A DNA stretch of 64,000 nt from NCBI GenBank assembly GCA_963969285.1, contig OZ017738.1, forward strand, positions 419,852,957 to 419,916,956, read 5' to 3'. The position numbers were made by a program, and so were the translations under genes. The stretch is from Odontomyia ornata (lineage: Eukaryota > Arthropoda > Insecta > Diptera > Stratiomyidae). The notes under the pieces were generated by a model. It saw only the letters and a program-made list of their open reading frames with translations, made no database searches and had not been told where the DNA came from. Shown one piece after another: positions 11,100-27,669 of the stretch. Every line of letters starts with the position of its first letter. Within the stretch, counting starts at the first letter, position 1.

Positions 11100-11984
11100 G
11101 AAAACCTATTCTACAAATTACAATTACAGGGAAAAAAATTACATACTCTTTTTTAAATCTGCCATTACAATTTTGGATAGGAGATAGGAGGGGTTTCGAG
11201 CAGTTTGCTAGTGTGCATGCTCGATTACTACAAAGATACAATTTCAAACTAACGAATAATCTTGACTAATACAAAGTGGTCCCTTAAAAGAGAAAGTGGC
11301 CTTGAATACAAGGCTGTCCCGGTTAAACATAGAAAAGGTCATAGGGTAGGGACAAGTATTTCCAGGTATAAGTATTAAAAAATTTACACGTTTAAAAGAA
11401 AACGCATATAATGTCATTTTAACTTAAAATATAACTAAAATATATAATCCAGAATTAATTATATACCATATTTAAATATAAATAATTAAATTTAAATAAT
11501 TAAGTTACTTATTTTAATTAAATCTAAATAATTAATAATAAGTACATAAATAATGGGCATTGTTTAATAATTATGATTTTTTATTAAATAATTGACTTTA
11601 TCCAACGTACTGATCACCGTAACTCACGATTGACTTTGCATTAGCCCATATATGACTGTAGGCTGCGCACTCTTCCCGCTCTACCCCAAAAAACGGTTGA
11701 TCGTATGAAAAAAAAAGTTCGATCAAAAGTTGTGGAGAATTTCATACTCTACAATTTTCATAATAGGTGCAAATTGCATTTAAGCAATAGGAACCGAGAT
11801 ATTCGCGAAAAATCAAATTTTATTACCTTTGACCTTCAATGTCTTAAGACGCGGACACGATAGCATTTGTGACTTTTGAGACAATATTTAGGACGACAAA
11901 ACAAAGGTTTATACCATTTTACAGCTTATTATCTTTCATTCCGAAGTCGACCTCTTTTTTTACATAATATGACCGGGCTGCATG
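11100..11984. other. AT-rich stretch without recognisable gene
   Basis: Very AT-rich sequence, especially 11380-11600, with long TTTAAATAATTAA-like runs. No open frame carries a known domain. The part at 11690-11880 (with AGGAACCGAGATATTCGCG) has the look of an interspersed repeat, but I cannot assign it. Confidence 0.5.
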
Positions 11985-12344
11985 ATAATTCTCTTTCTAA
12001 GTTTGGCGTAATTCTTATGTTTTCTTCGAGTAGTTTCGAGAGTTCGTTCCTAGCCACTTGGTGCTTCTTCCTTCAAATCCATTAAGTTCCACCGTTTCGA
12101 CAATGTATGCTTTTTCTGTCATGTATCTATCTTTTGAAAGTGGTACCTTCACTAAACGGTGGATCATATTGCTGTTCGCTGCTAACTTTTGCGAGTATGG
12201 TATGAAATCGCAGGGAAACTTGTAGTTCTCTGCGTGCTTGCTGGTTTCCGGAATATATCTAATCGAACTTCCCCTCGTTTCGGATAAGCTGTTGGTCCAG
12301 GAATGGAAAAATGCCGTCTTTTTTCCTCTCCATAGTAAATTTTA
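11985..12344 (-). pseudogene. Penelope-like element, inverted partial copy (left arm)
   Basis: The minus strand from 12344 to about 11985 repeats, in inverted orientation, the sequence of the plus-strand copy at about 12425-12790. The reading on the minus strand includes FLDQQLIRNEGK followed by KLAANSNMIHRLVKVPLSK and YMTEKAYIV in shifting frames. These belong to the RT thumb and following region of Penelope-like elements. It lacks a short segment present in the right arm and diverges below about 11990. Together with the right arm it forms a head-to-head pair with roughly 80 bp of unmatched sequence between the arms. Confidence 0.7.
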
Positions 12345-13190
12345 TATTTCCGATGACGTTATCGCTGTTATACCGAAAGAGAAAGTAACAGAGATGCTTG
12401 TGGAGTTGAATCGATCCACGGAAACATAAAATTTACTATGGAGAAGGAAAAAGACAGCATTATTCCGTTCCTGGACCAACAGCTTATCCGAAACGAGGGG
12501 AAGTTAGAATTTAGAGTTAATTAGAACTATCTCTTCGATTTCATACTGTACATATTCGCAGAAGTTAGCAGCGTACAGCAATAGGAGCCACCGTTTAGTG
12601 AAGGTACCACTTTCAAAAGCTAGATACATGACAGAAAAAGCATACATTGTATGTTAGCAACGGCGGAACTGAATGGATTCGAAGGAAAAATCATTATAAA
12701 TATGATCACGAAAAAGAAGCACCAATTGGCTAGGAACGAGCCCTCGAAACTATTTGAAGAAAACATAAGAATTGACAACAAACTCAGAAAGAGAATTAGC
12801 ATACCATATTCCGGATTATTTAATAAAATATCACGCACTTTAAGAAAACATCAGTTGAAGGCAATCAGCACAAGTAAAAGGGACCAAATTAAAAACGTTG
12901 TTAGTATCGCAAAAGAACGAAAAGACCATGCAAGAGAAATGCGGAGTACATGCCCTAAATGTGGAAAAGTTTACGTTGGCCAAACGAAGCGGTTAATACC
13001 AGTGAGATACGAAGAACGTCTCAAAGAAGCTGAGGTAGCAAAGAAGGGGAAAAAATTAACAACAAAATCATCTTTAGCGGAGCTATGATTCAAGAGAGCC
13101 ACGAGATAACGCTCCAAGACGTGGAGGTAATTAAGGAAGCCACAAAATGGAAAAGTTTCTTAAGTGATTTACGCGTGGAATATTGAGCGA
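12345..13190 (+). pseudogene. Penelope-like element: RT end and GIY-YIG endonuclease
   Basis: The plus strand begins in the RT catalytic motif region (ISDDVIAVIPKEKV, standing where a Y-x-DD box is expected). It continues through EKEKDSIIPFLDQQLIR and the thumb, then IPYSGLFNKISRTLRKH. It ends in a GIY-YIG-type endonuclease remnant: CPKCGKVYVGQTKR with VRYEERLKEAE, then SHEITLQDVEVIKEA. The gene order RT then GIY-YIG is the signature of Penelope-like elements. Frames shift at least three times. The element is 5'-truncated inside RT at the point where the inverted copy starts, an arrangement this class is known for. Confidence 0.8.
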
Positions 13191-14515
13191 TGACGGCGAA
13201 TATAATTTATAAAGACTATGGGAGTGTGTCGGAAGTATGGAAATACTTTTTGAGAGCGGAAAATGGATTGAGTGCTAAGTGCAAACTTTGTAAGAAGATT
13301 CTTAAAACCAAAAATCGATCTCCGCCTGGCTGACATGTGGGAATGTCATATCACCCCCGCCGTGGCCGTGGCCGTTGCCGCCACCATCATCAAATACTGG
13401 GGTTACTAATTAAAACATGGAATTAGTAACAGCATCCGCATCTACATTGATTGTTAGTCCAGAATCACCAGCAACGTCGGCACCAGTGCCACCAGCAAGA
13501 AAGAAGAGGCAAAAAATGACTAATCATTTCTTCCTGGTTGAAGATACTTCTATGGAGAAAAAAGTATCAAGAATGGTAGCCAAAGATGGACTACCTTTCC
13601 GTGTTTCTGTACTTCCAAAGATATAAGCGATCTCTTCAATTCTTCGGGACACAAACTGCCTATGTTCCCAACCACAACTAACTTTCTAGTTATGAATTAG
13701 GGCATGACATTGAAAATGAAAATAATACGTGAATTGGCTCAACTGAAGGAAACTGATCACAGATTTACGCTAACATTTGATGAGTGGATTTCTTCTATGA
13801 ACAAGCGATACATTAATGTAAACGTACACACATTTTTAAGCGGCAATGCTCTGTTTTGAAACTTGGGGCTGATTCGCGGCTTTGGGAGTATGCCTGCTGA
13901 AAGTGTTGTCAGTATCTTGAAAACAAAGTTAATCGAATTGGGCCTTATTCTGGGAAAAGATATTATCAATATTACTACAGATGGGGCAAGTGTGATGAAA
14001 AAGTTGGGTCGATTGATATCACTTTCACATCAGCTCTGCTATGCCCATGAAGTTCAATTTGGCATAGTAGATACTATTTATAAAAACACAAACTGATGTT
14101 GAGGAACCTGTGATAGAATCTGAAAATCTGGAACATGACGATGACATTCCTTTGGAAATGGACAAAATTTCTAGCACAGGTTCAGACTCAGAGGATGATG
14201 TTTTTCATTGCTCTATGCCCAGAATAGAAGTAGACCTAGATGCAGAATATGCGGGTATTATTGAGAAAGTTAGGAAATTGGTGGAACTTTTTAAAAAAGC
14301 ACCTACTTAAAAATGATATTCTGCAAATATACGTAAAGCCAGAATTTGGAAAAGATATTAAGTTACAACTTGATTGTAATACTCGACGGTCGAGCCTAGC
14401 AGACATGATTTCTTCATTTATTAGAATCAAGCTGTATGTCAGCAAAGCTTTGATCGACCTCAGCCTGGAAGCTGATCCGAACTACTTTTTGAATGGGGAA
14501 GAACATGCGGTTTAA
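13187..14515 (+). pseudogene. hAT transposase, N-terminal and catalytic regions, broken
   Basis: The first Met at 13189 leads a BED-type zinc finger: GSVSEVWKYF then CKLCKKIL, with the following His pair in a shifted frame near 13330. Next come a basic linker (13417-13626) and KLITDLRLTFDEWISSMNKRYINV (about 13750-13830), typical of the hAT catalytic domain. INITTDGASVMKKLGR then HQLCYAHEVQFGIVD follow (about 13965-14080). An acidic insertion-like segment lies at 14110-14310, and the domain continues to 14515. Many stops and frameshifts are present. The protein would excise and insert hAT DNA with 8-bp duplications; this copy cannot. Confidence 0.82.
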
Positions 14516-15215
14516 GCGAGCTTAGACAAGGCATTTCAACCTGTAAAACTGGCTTTGGAGGTGTTATGTCGTCAAGATACAGACTTGGCTATCGCAGAAA
14601 CAACAAACGCAAACTGGAATAGCTAAAATATCCGTTCGCAGAAAAACTAGCTGGCTTCTTGAATAAGCGCATTGTTGAGCGTCGGACGAATTTGACAGCA
14701 AGCTTGTTGTATATTAGGGATCCAACTAAATACCAAGCAGATAAAGAAGAGTTTGCGAAAGACGAAACATTTAAATTGCCTCGGAAAAACGTGATTCGAA
14801 CTGAAATTAAATTACTTATAGGGCGTTTTTCATCCGCAACATAGTCTGACTAATTCACAGACACAGACAAATTCAGATCCACCTTGGTCGACGGCATCAA
14901 CATCAGCTGCCACCGCTGACGAATTTGATGATGACGAAAATTAACCGCTTTCATCTCTTTCTGAAACACGCAAGAGTATTTCAATGCAAGAAGCACCTAG
15001 AGACAGAAAACTAACAACGAATTCTCTGGAGGCATTAATCAAAAAGGAAATGAGTTTATACGAGTCCAGGGGATCAAAAGGCGAATTTTTACAGTTCGTG
15101 GATAGCTGTCTGAGATCTGTGGTTCCAACTAGCGTTGAATCCGAAAGGGCCTTCTCAGCGGCTGATTATCTAGCCAACAAAATAAGAAGGAGCTACTTTC
15201 AAAATAATTCGTAAT
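14516..15215 (+). pseudogene. hAT transposase C-terminal dimerisation region
   Basis: After several broken segments, the frame 14984-15214 carries the hAT C-terminal signature SVVPTSVESERAFSAADYLA. Relatives read roughly P-x-S-V-x-SER-x-FS. The rest of the transposase between 14516 and 14984 is recognisable only in patches (for example NKRIVERRTNLTASLLY). Terminal inverted repeats were not located by eye. Confidence 0.85.
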
Positions 15216-16845
15216 AACGGCTTGTGATTTGAACTGAACAAATCTTCCATTTGATTGGTATTTCTAATAGTCTCACTAATCGGTGTATGTTGATAATTAA
15301 TCTGGAATATCTAATGGATGTACTGAGTAGATATAGTTTTATATAATTGATAATAATATCTCAGTTAAATGTCAACTCAACTTGGAAAATAAGTTTCATT
15401 TTTTTTGACTTCTCCTTGTTTTGTTTGTTATAAAAGAACTGTTTTATTATTATCTGGCTTGAGCCCCAATCTTGTGAGATTTGCCCTCCCTATTTACGAG
15501 CTTGGCGCTTGTATTAACATATACATCATATATTAGTTAAACATAATTCAAAAACTGTATACGAATATCTAACTGGTTTGAAAGTATATTCGAAAACTCT
15601 CCACAAGCACCTTTCAGCTGTCTCTTTTTTGGAAGAAACGACTTCTTCAGGTCGTTTCTTCCAAAAAAAGAGTTGAATTAAGTGGCAGAAGTTTTTCTTT
15701 TTAGAATAATTTCCAGCCTAAGCGTAAAAGGCTTTAGAGTAAGGGAAACTGCCACCTGGAGAAGCGCTACGCCAGCTTTGCGTACATGGAAAGAGGAGCA
15801 GAGAAATGTTTTGGAGGGCAAAGTTTAACTTGTTTTCCAATAGCAGGAAGCGTACAGGTGAGGTCCCATAAAATTTCCATTCCAGTACACCCGGAGCTAA
15901 AGCTGTAAACTTGCTTTTAAGGAGATCGCTAGCGTGTTAAACCGCGCTAAACAGAACAGTGATATTCGTGCAGAAATTCGCGTTATGCTCAGTTGCATGT
16001 ATAGCGCGTGCATGCAAAAATTTGGCATCCGTGATGGAAAGTTATCTGAACGGTTTCGCATTGGACGTCAGGAAAAATTCGTAAAAATTTACGCCAAAAA
16101 TTCTTTAACGACGTGATTTCGCGGCGATACGTTTAGCACCGCCATCTTGCTGTTGGATAATACATTTCTTGACAACGACTCAATTGAACACCAACGACCT
16201 AGAATCGGCGAATTCGCATTCAACTCGTGATTGCGGAGCGCCAGCATTAAAGCCAGCCATAGCTGTCCAAATATCGCGACGACGTAAGCATAGACGCGGG
16301 AAATCTGGCCACAGAGCACACACATAGGAAAACAAAAACCCCAGCTTGATTTCGCTGCGCCGCCGTGGCCGAGTAATTTTAGTGCGAGCGCGACGAAAGA
16401 CAGGATTGAAATTGGGCATAGTCCCGCATTTGCATCCCGGGAGGATTTTTCTGTAGCAACAAGCAGCTGTCAGTGGAGCCGAGTGCCATATTGTTCTCGA
16501 GCTTCGACAATCATACGATTCGCATCCGCCCTTTGGAGTAGAATTGAATACTCAGTCGCCAAGCATTTTTAATCACCAATGTTCGCAACTGGAATTGGAA
16601 TTGTATGTTGTTCTGAAGGAAAAGTTGTAAAGTGTGTTTTCATGTGAATAGAATTCATTTATGGCCCTTGTCGGAACATTTCAATCCTGAACCAGCTCTC
16701 CTAGGCCAGGAAGTAAGAAAATTTATCTTCTTTGTCGTCCCGCACGTTTGTGGAAGTCCTCGCGTGAATCATCAACTTCATCCTTCATGTGTTGTTGCCT
16801 TCAAAGTGCCGGGGATTGATTGGGACGTGACTACGACGAAGGCTT
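15216..16845. other. No recognisable gene
   Basis: AT-rich to 15600, then a perfect hairpin (listed separately). From 15700 to 16840 the sequence is more GC-balanced, with short open frames (such as 15934-16116, and 16419-16089 on the minus strand) that carry no domain I recognise. It may be transposon-derived. Confidence 0.5.
15622..15672. repeat. Near-perfect 21-bp hairpin
   Basis: The arm 15622-15642 (ending GGAAGAAACGAC) is followed by the 8-base loop TTCTTCAG. The arm 15651-15672 is its reverse complement with one extra A. It could be a terminator-like end of a mobile element or a folded MITE remnant; nothing else supports a specific identity. Confidence 0.85.
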
Positions 16846-18130
16846 GTGATTTACTCGCTGCTTAGCCTCAGCAAGGTGTTTGAAGTGATACTCAACAAAG
16901 CGTTAAACGTCCACATTGAGAAATATGAGTTGATGCCGGATTGCCAATTTAGTTTTTGTGCCAGACATTTGACCATACACGCGATAGCAAAAGTAACGTC
17001 AGACATCTGTTGGAAACTAAACAATAGAGAATGTGTTGGGCGTGTCTCATTGATATGAAGGTGTGGTTAGATGGACTAATTTTTAAACTCCTTCAGGACA
17101 GGTTCCCCAGACACCTTGTCGCGATGATGTGCAATATGTTGCACGGGAAATTATTTGCGATAACTGATGGAACTCTAACGACGATGCATGTCCTCAAGGC
17201 CTTGAATAGTCTACAGCAGGGAACAGTTACTGCGCCTCTGCTTTTCTCAATATTCATTCGTAAGCTATTGACCGGCTTTGATTTTAACGTCTCGCCACAG
17301 TTATCATCGATAGCGCTTGCTGATGATCTGATGATTCATACGACAGAGCCAAAAGCCACAATAGTTCAGAGCAATCTTCAAAAAATTTCTAATGATATGC
17401 AGTTCTACACCGACAATTGGCGAATGAAAATCAATGCGCAGAAGTGCGAAACAATTTTGTTTCGAACAACGCTGCACGGGGACAGTCAAGACCTGAAACG
17501 TTATTGGAAAGATTTCCACATGCTGGCTGGTGACTGTAGTTCGGAACGGGTTCCACATAAATTCTACGTTCGATATCTCAGTGTTCATTTCGATTAGTAT
17601 CTGTACTATACTGAGCAGTCAAATTCATGCTCAGTAAAGCTAAAAAGTAGTCATGTCCCGTTGACGGCTCTTTCATTCCAGATACAATGATCAAAAAGTC
17701 AAAGTAAGCTGTTACAAGATCCTGGTTAGACCAGTTTCACATGTGGATATCAGATCTGGTACTACCAGAATGCTATAGTGCTATGGAAAGATGAAGAGTT
17801 TTCGAAAGGAAATGTCTTCGTGCATGTACTGTATTTATATTGAAAGCCCGAGACGGATTGGACACACTATATATCGAACAGAATAATTTATTAAACTGCT
17901 AAAGTGACGAGAGTCAATATCTTCATATCGAGACTTTCTCGGAATCGTATCGCAATATATGTAGCTGTGAGCGAAAACCTCTTGATTTCCCAGCCGTTTC
18001 ACCCTACAGACGAGTATATTGAGACTTGTCTCGCTATTGGCTTCGTTCCTCTAGAAGCGTTTGGTGAATTTGGACATGAATCGATGTTTTTGATTCTGAC
18101 GGTATTCCAATTGCTGTATTTCATATGAAC
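16846..18130 (+). pseudogene. I/Jockey-type LINE reverse transcriptase, fragment
   Basis: The frame at 16846-17058 shows LSLSKVFEVILNKALN, and the conserved block with QFSFCARHLTIHAIAK follows. A frameshift near 17050 leads to the frame 17031-17597, starting at LIDMKVWLDGLIFKLL (motif A, degraded, lacking the usual AFD). It continues with SLQQGTVTAPLLFSIFI (motif B) and ALADDLMIHT (motif C, LADD near 17320), then NWRMKINAQKCETILFR. The tail (YKILVRP, then NIFISRLSRNRIAIYV) reaches about 18080. The N-terminal RT part, the endonuclease and ORF1 are absent, so this is a 5'-truncated, mutated copy. The spacing of motifs fits the I/Jockey group. Confidence 0.85.
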
Positions 18131-18254
18131 ACGATGTATTTCATATAAATAGCCAAAAACTGCAATAATTAACATTCTGAGAGTACGAGAAATTGCAAAC
18201 TTATTGTATAAAAGATTCGGTTGCGATTCTTCTTATTATATTGTACATATAATA

Positions 18255-23262
<5,008 letters not shown>

Positions 23263-23267
23263 AACAT
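23263..23267. repeat. Target-site duplication of gypsy A, left copy (AACAT)
   Basis: AACAT lies directly before the left LTR start and is identical to 32098-32102 directly after the right LTR. A five-base duplication is normal for gypsy integrase. Confidence 0.85.
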
Positions 23268-23317
23268 TGTTGTAGTCCTGTCTCTACAGAAGATAATGAT
23301 ACAAGACTAGTTAAAAT
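23268..23317 (-). repeat. Outer piece of the split 3' LTR of gypsy A
   Basis: It carries TGTTGTAGTCCTG and GATACAAGACTAGTTAAAAT, matching 31917-31963 with two substitutions and a 3-base indel. Its inner end is the LINE insertion point. Confidence 0.9.
23306..23317. repeat. Target-site duplication of the Jockey-type LINE, left copy
   Basis: ACTAGTTAAAAT; the intact LTR at 31952-31963 has the same 12 bases once. Confidence 0.85.
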
Positions 23318-23324
23318 AGAGTCG

Positions 23325-24110
23325 ATGGTGAGATATCAAACCGAACACATCGCAAGCGAAAGCACTAAGGTGTCAAAAATCAAAGTAAAAAAGAAAATAA
23401 AATACAAGCATATCGGCACAAAGGAAAACAAGTCCGGAAAACTGGCAACAGCAGAGGTAAAGTGAGTCCCCAACTATTCAAAGATGGTCCGATGCGGACA
23501 ATGACAAGAAGACGATACCACCAAGAACGAAAGCGACCAAGAAAGAAATACTACCATCAGCAACAATGGAAGTAGAGCAAACTGCAATAAACGTTCCAAA
23601 TAGGGCAACTATCGACCTGATCAACACGTAATCGGAAGAAGGTATAATGGCAATTGAAAGAAAGTTACCGATTCTTATCCAATCATCAATCCCTCTTATT
23701 CCAAACCCATACGCGCCCCTTTCGGAAGAAGAAAACATAACCTCCAAGCAAAACACGTGAGGCCCTGAAAAGAAAAAATCATGGTTAAAAAAATCATGGA
23801 AAAGAGCCCCACACTGAAGTATAGAATTACTCGCCTGAGCGCGAGAAAATTAAAAATTACAGCTGACGAAGTCGCCATCCATGATAAATTACTGGATTTG
23901 ATCTGCAGATCTAAAGCGGAATGTTACTCTTTCACACCAACGGAACGCCCTGAGAGGAGAAGGTTCGTAGACAAGATAGCGCTTTTAAAAAATCAAATAA
24001 CAACCCCCATTTCATTCCCATCTTTCGAATATATCCAAACCCCAATGGCAACAGCCACATCAGCACCATCAGTACCTCTATACTCGGAAATCAAGAATGG
24101 AAGAAATTGA
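23325..24110 (+). pseudogene. LINE ORF1 (Gag-like), broken
   Basis: An ATG at 23325, seven bases after the element start, opens a short lysine-rich frame (VSKIKVKKKIKYKHIGTKEN). A stop and frame changes follow. From 23781 a second piece contains KAECYSFTPTERPERRRFVD. This resembles the region of Jockey ORF1 proteins just ahead of their zinc knuckles, where relatives have an AEC-H/Y-TFTP-like block. No CCHC knuckle is seen. The product would be the RNA-binding chaperone of the LINE. Confidence 0.6.
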
Positions 24111-24212
24111 ACTATGCCACGAAACGCAGTATCACAAGAGAACCCCTTCAAAGACTCCACTACGAAACAGTCCAAGTTTTAGGAGTGTCACCTGGGGAAC
24201 TCTTAAAATAGG

Positions 24213-25103
24213 TTGCCCAATTCTGGCCGAAATACGATGGCACGCCAACACAGGACAAGCCAGTTTTGCTCATTGAGCTATACCTTAACCTGTATGGGGA
24301 TAAATAATCTGATTACTGTCTGCCTCAACATAAACTCTCTAGTTTCCCATGACAAAAGAATATTCGTGTCTAGCCTTACAAAATCCATTCAACCAGACAT
24401 AGTTTTCCTTAACAAAACAGCCTTAAAACCGACACACAAGATCTTAATAGAAAACTACCAAGTACTTAGAAACGACGCAGGCAGAGGGACCGCCATTCTA
24501 TATCGAGACCACCTATCAGTCGACCAAATCAATTTCAACTATCCTCACATTTCCTGCACACTAGCAACTTTAAACATGCGAAGACACAATGATAGTCATG
24601 GGAAAATACTAATTGGATCTATTTACATCCCAGGAAACCTGGAATCTTCAATAGAACCGACCCTAAATAGAATACTAACAACAGCTGCTAACCACGACTC
24701 TATCCTCCTCGGCGGAGACCTTAACGCGGGACATGAGCATTGGGTCGATTCCACACGGAATCCAAACGGCCAAAGAATGCATCAATGGTTCCTGCCCAGA
24801 GCATTTCTAACATGCGCCATCGTCAACGCAGGTTTCCCCTCATACCCAAAAAGTAGCTCCTTCTTAGATAACTTTCTAGTGTCACAAGACCTACTAACTG
24901 GTAACACTACTCCCTACCAATGTGCAATTCTACCATCGATATCCTACTTTTGTTTGAAACTAGCCCTTCACCTAAATAACCAAACCACTATTGAAGAAAT
25001 ACCGAAAAAAATTCACTCCTATGCCTCTGTTGATTGGGCAGAGTTCAGAAAAGACCTCAAAAACGATTTGCAAGAAACAAAAACGGAAAACTCAAAAGCT
25101 TAA
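24213..25103 (+). pseudogene. LINE endonuclease (APE-type), Jockey-like
   Basis: The open frame carries NNLITVCLNINSLVSHDKRI (start of the EN fold), QPDIVFLNKTALKP (the catalytic Glu region altered), GSIYIP, and GGDLNAGHEHWVDSTRNPNG (the D-x-N box). It ends in a degraded DN...-type C-terminal region. It would nick DNA for target-primed reverse transcription. The catalytic Glu of the QET-type motif is replaced by NKT. The frame is broken at 25103 before RT, with overlap onto the next frame. Confidence 0.85.
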
Positions 25104-25527
25104 ACGGATCTTCTACCGGCACAATAATCGTATAAACCAGGAATACCTCTCTCTCAAAGAAGAAATCACAGAACTAACCAACCGCATAAGGTGGCAAATA
25201 AGACGTGAGATGAATGAAAATTATAAAAGAAGATTGAATTTACTCAAACCATCTTCAGACGTCTTTCACGAAATTAATATACTAACGCGCCGACGGTCAT
25301 ATAATTTTAACATCGACAAGGACCCTATCAAGCACAGAGGGCTACCCTTCTCTACACCAGAAGAAAAGCTGCGAGTTATCGCCTCATTCTACGGAAACCT
25401 GTACCGAGAAAGAGCTCCAGAGAACGAAAGAGCACAGGAAATGATATCGGCTGTAAGAATCAGAAATATCGGTTACCAAGCGTCATACCTTATATGTTCT
25501 GACACCAACAAGGCAGTATCTCCTTAA
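24991..25527 (+). pseudogene. LINE linker and RT N-terminus
   Basis: The frame continues after the endonuclease with a basic helical linker (TNRIRWQIRREMNENYKRRL) and a segment ending FSTPEEKLRVIASFYGNLY, as found before RT in Jockey elements. It stops at 25525-25527. Confidence 0.8.
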
Positions 25528-26531
25528 CATGAAACATTCGGGGAATTTTCACATACGGGTCAGAAGAAGAAGATATACTAGCTTGTATTGATAGTAAAAC
25601 CTCCTCGGGCCTAGACGGTATTCCCAATAAAGTACTAAGGAAATCGAGCGCAATTGTCGCCAATAGCTTAACAATCATCTTCAACAATTGCATCAACAAT
25701 GGTTACTTTCCCGAAAGATGGAAACGAGGCAACCTTATCCTTATTCCTAAACCAAACTGCGACGGAGACGTAAAAAACTTCAGGCCAATCTCTACTTGCC
25801 AATATTGGTAAGATTTTGGAAAGAATCATACTACGAAGCTTTAGAGCATTTTCAATGAAGCTAACTCCGGAGTTTCAGTTCGGATTCCTACCCAAAAAAT
25901 CCACAGAACATGCCATTACGTTTGTGCATGACACTGTCGTAAAAAACTTGCGCAAAAAAAATGTACAGTCGCAAGCGCGCTAGACATACAAAAAGCGTTT
26001 GACTCCGTTTGGACTGATGGGCTAAAATTCAAACTCATGTATTCAAACTGTTCCCTGGCCCTCACATGTATCCTTGACAGCTTCCTACAAAATAGATATT
26101 TAACAACTGAAATATCCCAGCGAACTTCAACACCTATACCTATTCTATCTGGAGTCCCACAAGGATCCATATTGGGACAAAACCTTTTCAACTTCTTCCT
26201 ACACGACATACCACATTCCGCTGCTACAAACAGAATCCAAAACATCTCCAGTAACCCAAACATGATCATGTACGCGGATGATATTCTAATTGTAGCCAGT
26301 CACACTCTTCCCATTCCCGCCATGGAAATAGTGCAAAGAGAAGTTGACATTATAGCACGCTATTTAAAGGATTGGGGGCTCCAAATCAACGCTGCTAAAT
26401 CGGAAATAATATGCTTCCGTAACGCGAGTGGCAAAGGGCACAAACAAGCCGTTCAGCAAAGCAAACTGATAAGGGCGGCTATCGACGGGGACACGGTGGA
26501 CCCAAAGATAACGTTAGGTATTTGGGAGTGA
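25528..26531 (+). pseudogene. Jockey-type reverse transcriptase, catalytic region
   Basis: RT blocks appear in three frames: TSSGLDGIPNKVLRKS and PERWKRGNLILIPKPN (about 25600-25760), then ALDIQKAFDSVWTDGL (motif A, Asp and FD present, about 25980). From 26037 come SGVPQGSILGQNLFNFFLHD (motif B) and NMIMYADDILIVAS (motif C, YADD about 26270), then LKDWGLQINAAKSE. Motif wording is clearly Jockey clade. Frameshifts near 25790 and 26030 and several stops break it. Confidence 0.92.
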
Positions 26532-27529
26532 GCCTCAACAACAGGTTCAAAATGAACCCACATGCAAGGAAAACAATAAAACAAAGCCAAAGGAGCTGCT
26601 GCATTAATTTCACCCCTCTTATCCTCCAAATCCGTCTTCCCAAATGTGAAACTCCTCATGTATAAGACCCTAATTCGTCTCATAATCACATACTCCTTCC
26701 CAGCCTGGCTGACAATTTCACCAACAGTAGCCGAAGAATTTGCAAATATTTGAGAGGAGGATACTCCGAAAATGTATATCGAAATACCGACGCCCAATAA
26801 AAAAAACAGCGTTCTTTACCAAGGAACTAAAGTGACCCCCATCCTGCAATACATGCTTGAAACAAGCAAAAAGCGAATAGCTTAATGGCAGATACATGAA
26901 TCAAATGTAATCCGGGACCTCTTTAATAGTACCCCCATCTCTGAAAACCCATATTATCTCTCTCCCATAAGAATTCTCCAAGGCTTCCAGATTAATACCG
27001 AAGCCCAAATAAACCCCCTAAAACCCATTTTCTATTATATACCGTCCCCCAATACCTACAGGGGCTAAGGCAACTTGAATTTCCATCGGGAAAAAATTAA
27101 AATCAAATAAACAATATTTAAGAAACCGATTAAATAAATAAAAAATAACTTCCGTATATCCTGAAGATCAGGTCGGTAAGAACTGTGCCTCTTCTGAAAC
27201 GCGATTTTGGATGTAACGCTTGAAGAGAACACACGACCACCCAAAACTACAAAGAAGTGTTACAATGTAATTAGGCTAAGAATAGAATAAGTTAGGTTAG
27301 TTTAGGTCTTAATCTGTAAATAAGCAACTAAAAGACAACGACCGTAAGAGCAAACGGAATAGAAAAATTAACATTAGCATTTCAAAACTCTAAAGTGTAA
27401 ACTCAGGTCGTATAAGGAAGCTAAGGACATGTGACAAAAGTGTCACCGTCAAATGAATCGTAATCGTATAAGTAGGTTAAGAAATATATGTCAAAAGAAA
27501 AGTCTCAATAAAGTACCACCTACCTACCT
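26532..27529 (+). pseudogene. LINE C-terminal region and 3' UTR
   Basis: Patches such as VKLLMYKTLIRLIITYSFPAW-like readings (about 26640-26710) and NSVLYQGTKV mark the post-RT region. Beyond about 26900 I see no coding. The sequence then runs as 3' UTR to an AATAAA at about 27507 and a short CTAC-rich tail. Confidence 0.6.
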
Positions 27530-27541
27530 ACTAGTTGAAAT
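27530..27541. repeat. Target-site duplication of the Jockey-type LINE, right copy
   Basis: ACTAGTTGAAAT, one change from the left copy, directly after the LINE tail. Confidence 0.85.
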
Positions 27542-27669
27542 ATATATAGAATATTTTATTATCCTTTGCTATTACAATATACGCTCCGTGAACTTAGACT
27601 TGACTCTGCGACTCCTCGATGACAAGTGATAAATCTTCTTCTACGATGATCGGTGTTGCCATCCCAACA
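27530..27669 (-). repeat. Inner piece of the split 3' LTR of gypsy A
   Basis: It resumes the LTR at the duplicated ACTAGTTGAAAT and ends CATCCCAACA, matching the rest of 31917-32097. The two pieces minus the 12-base duplication sum to about 178 bp, against 181 bp for the intact LTR. Confidence 0.9.

Larger units (their letters stand above)
23318..27529 (+). mobile_element. Jockey-type LINE inserted in the left LTR of gypsy A
   Basis: About 4.2 kb, bounded by a 12-base target-site duplication: ACTAGTTAAAAT (23306-23317) and ACTAGTTGAAAT (27530-27541), one mismatch. It encodes a lysine-rich ORF1, then an APE-type endonuclease and a reverse transcriptase. It ends with AATAAAGTACC and a short (CTAC)n-like tail rather than poly-A. 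The length suggests a near full-length insertion. Stops and frameshifts inactivate it. Insertion must postdate gypsy A. Confidence 0.9.

Noticed and set aside
24300..25103. Host exonuclease/phosphatase gene
   Set aside because: It is the APE endonuclease of the Jockey-type LINE: RT follows and target duplications bound it.
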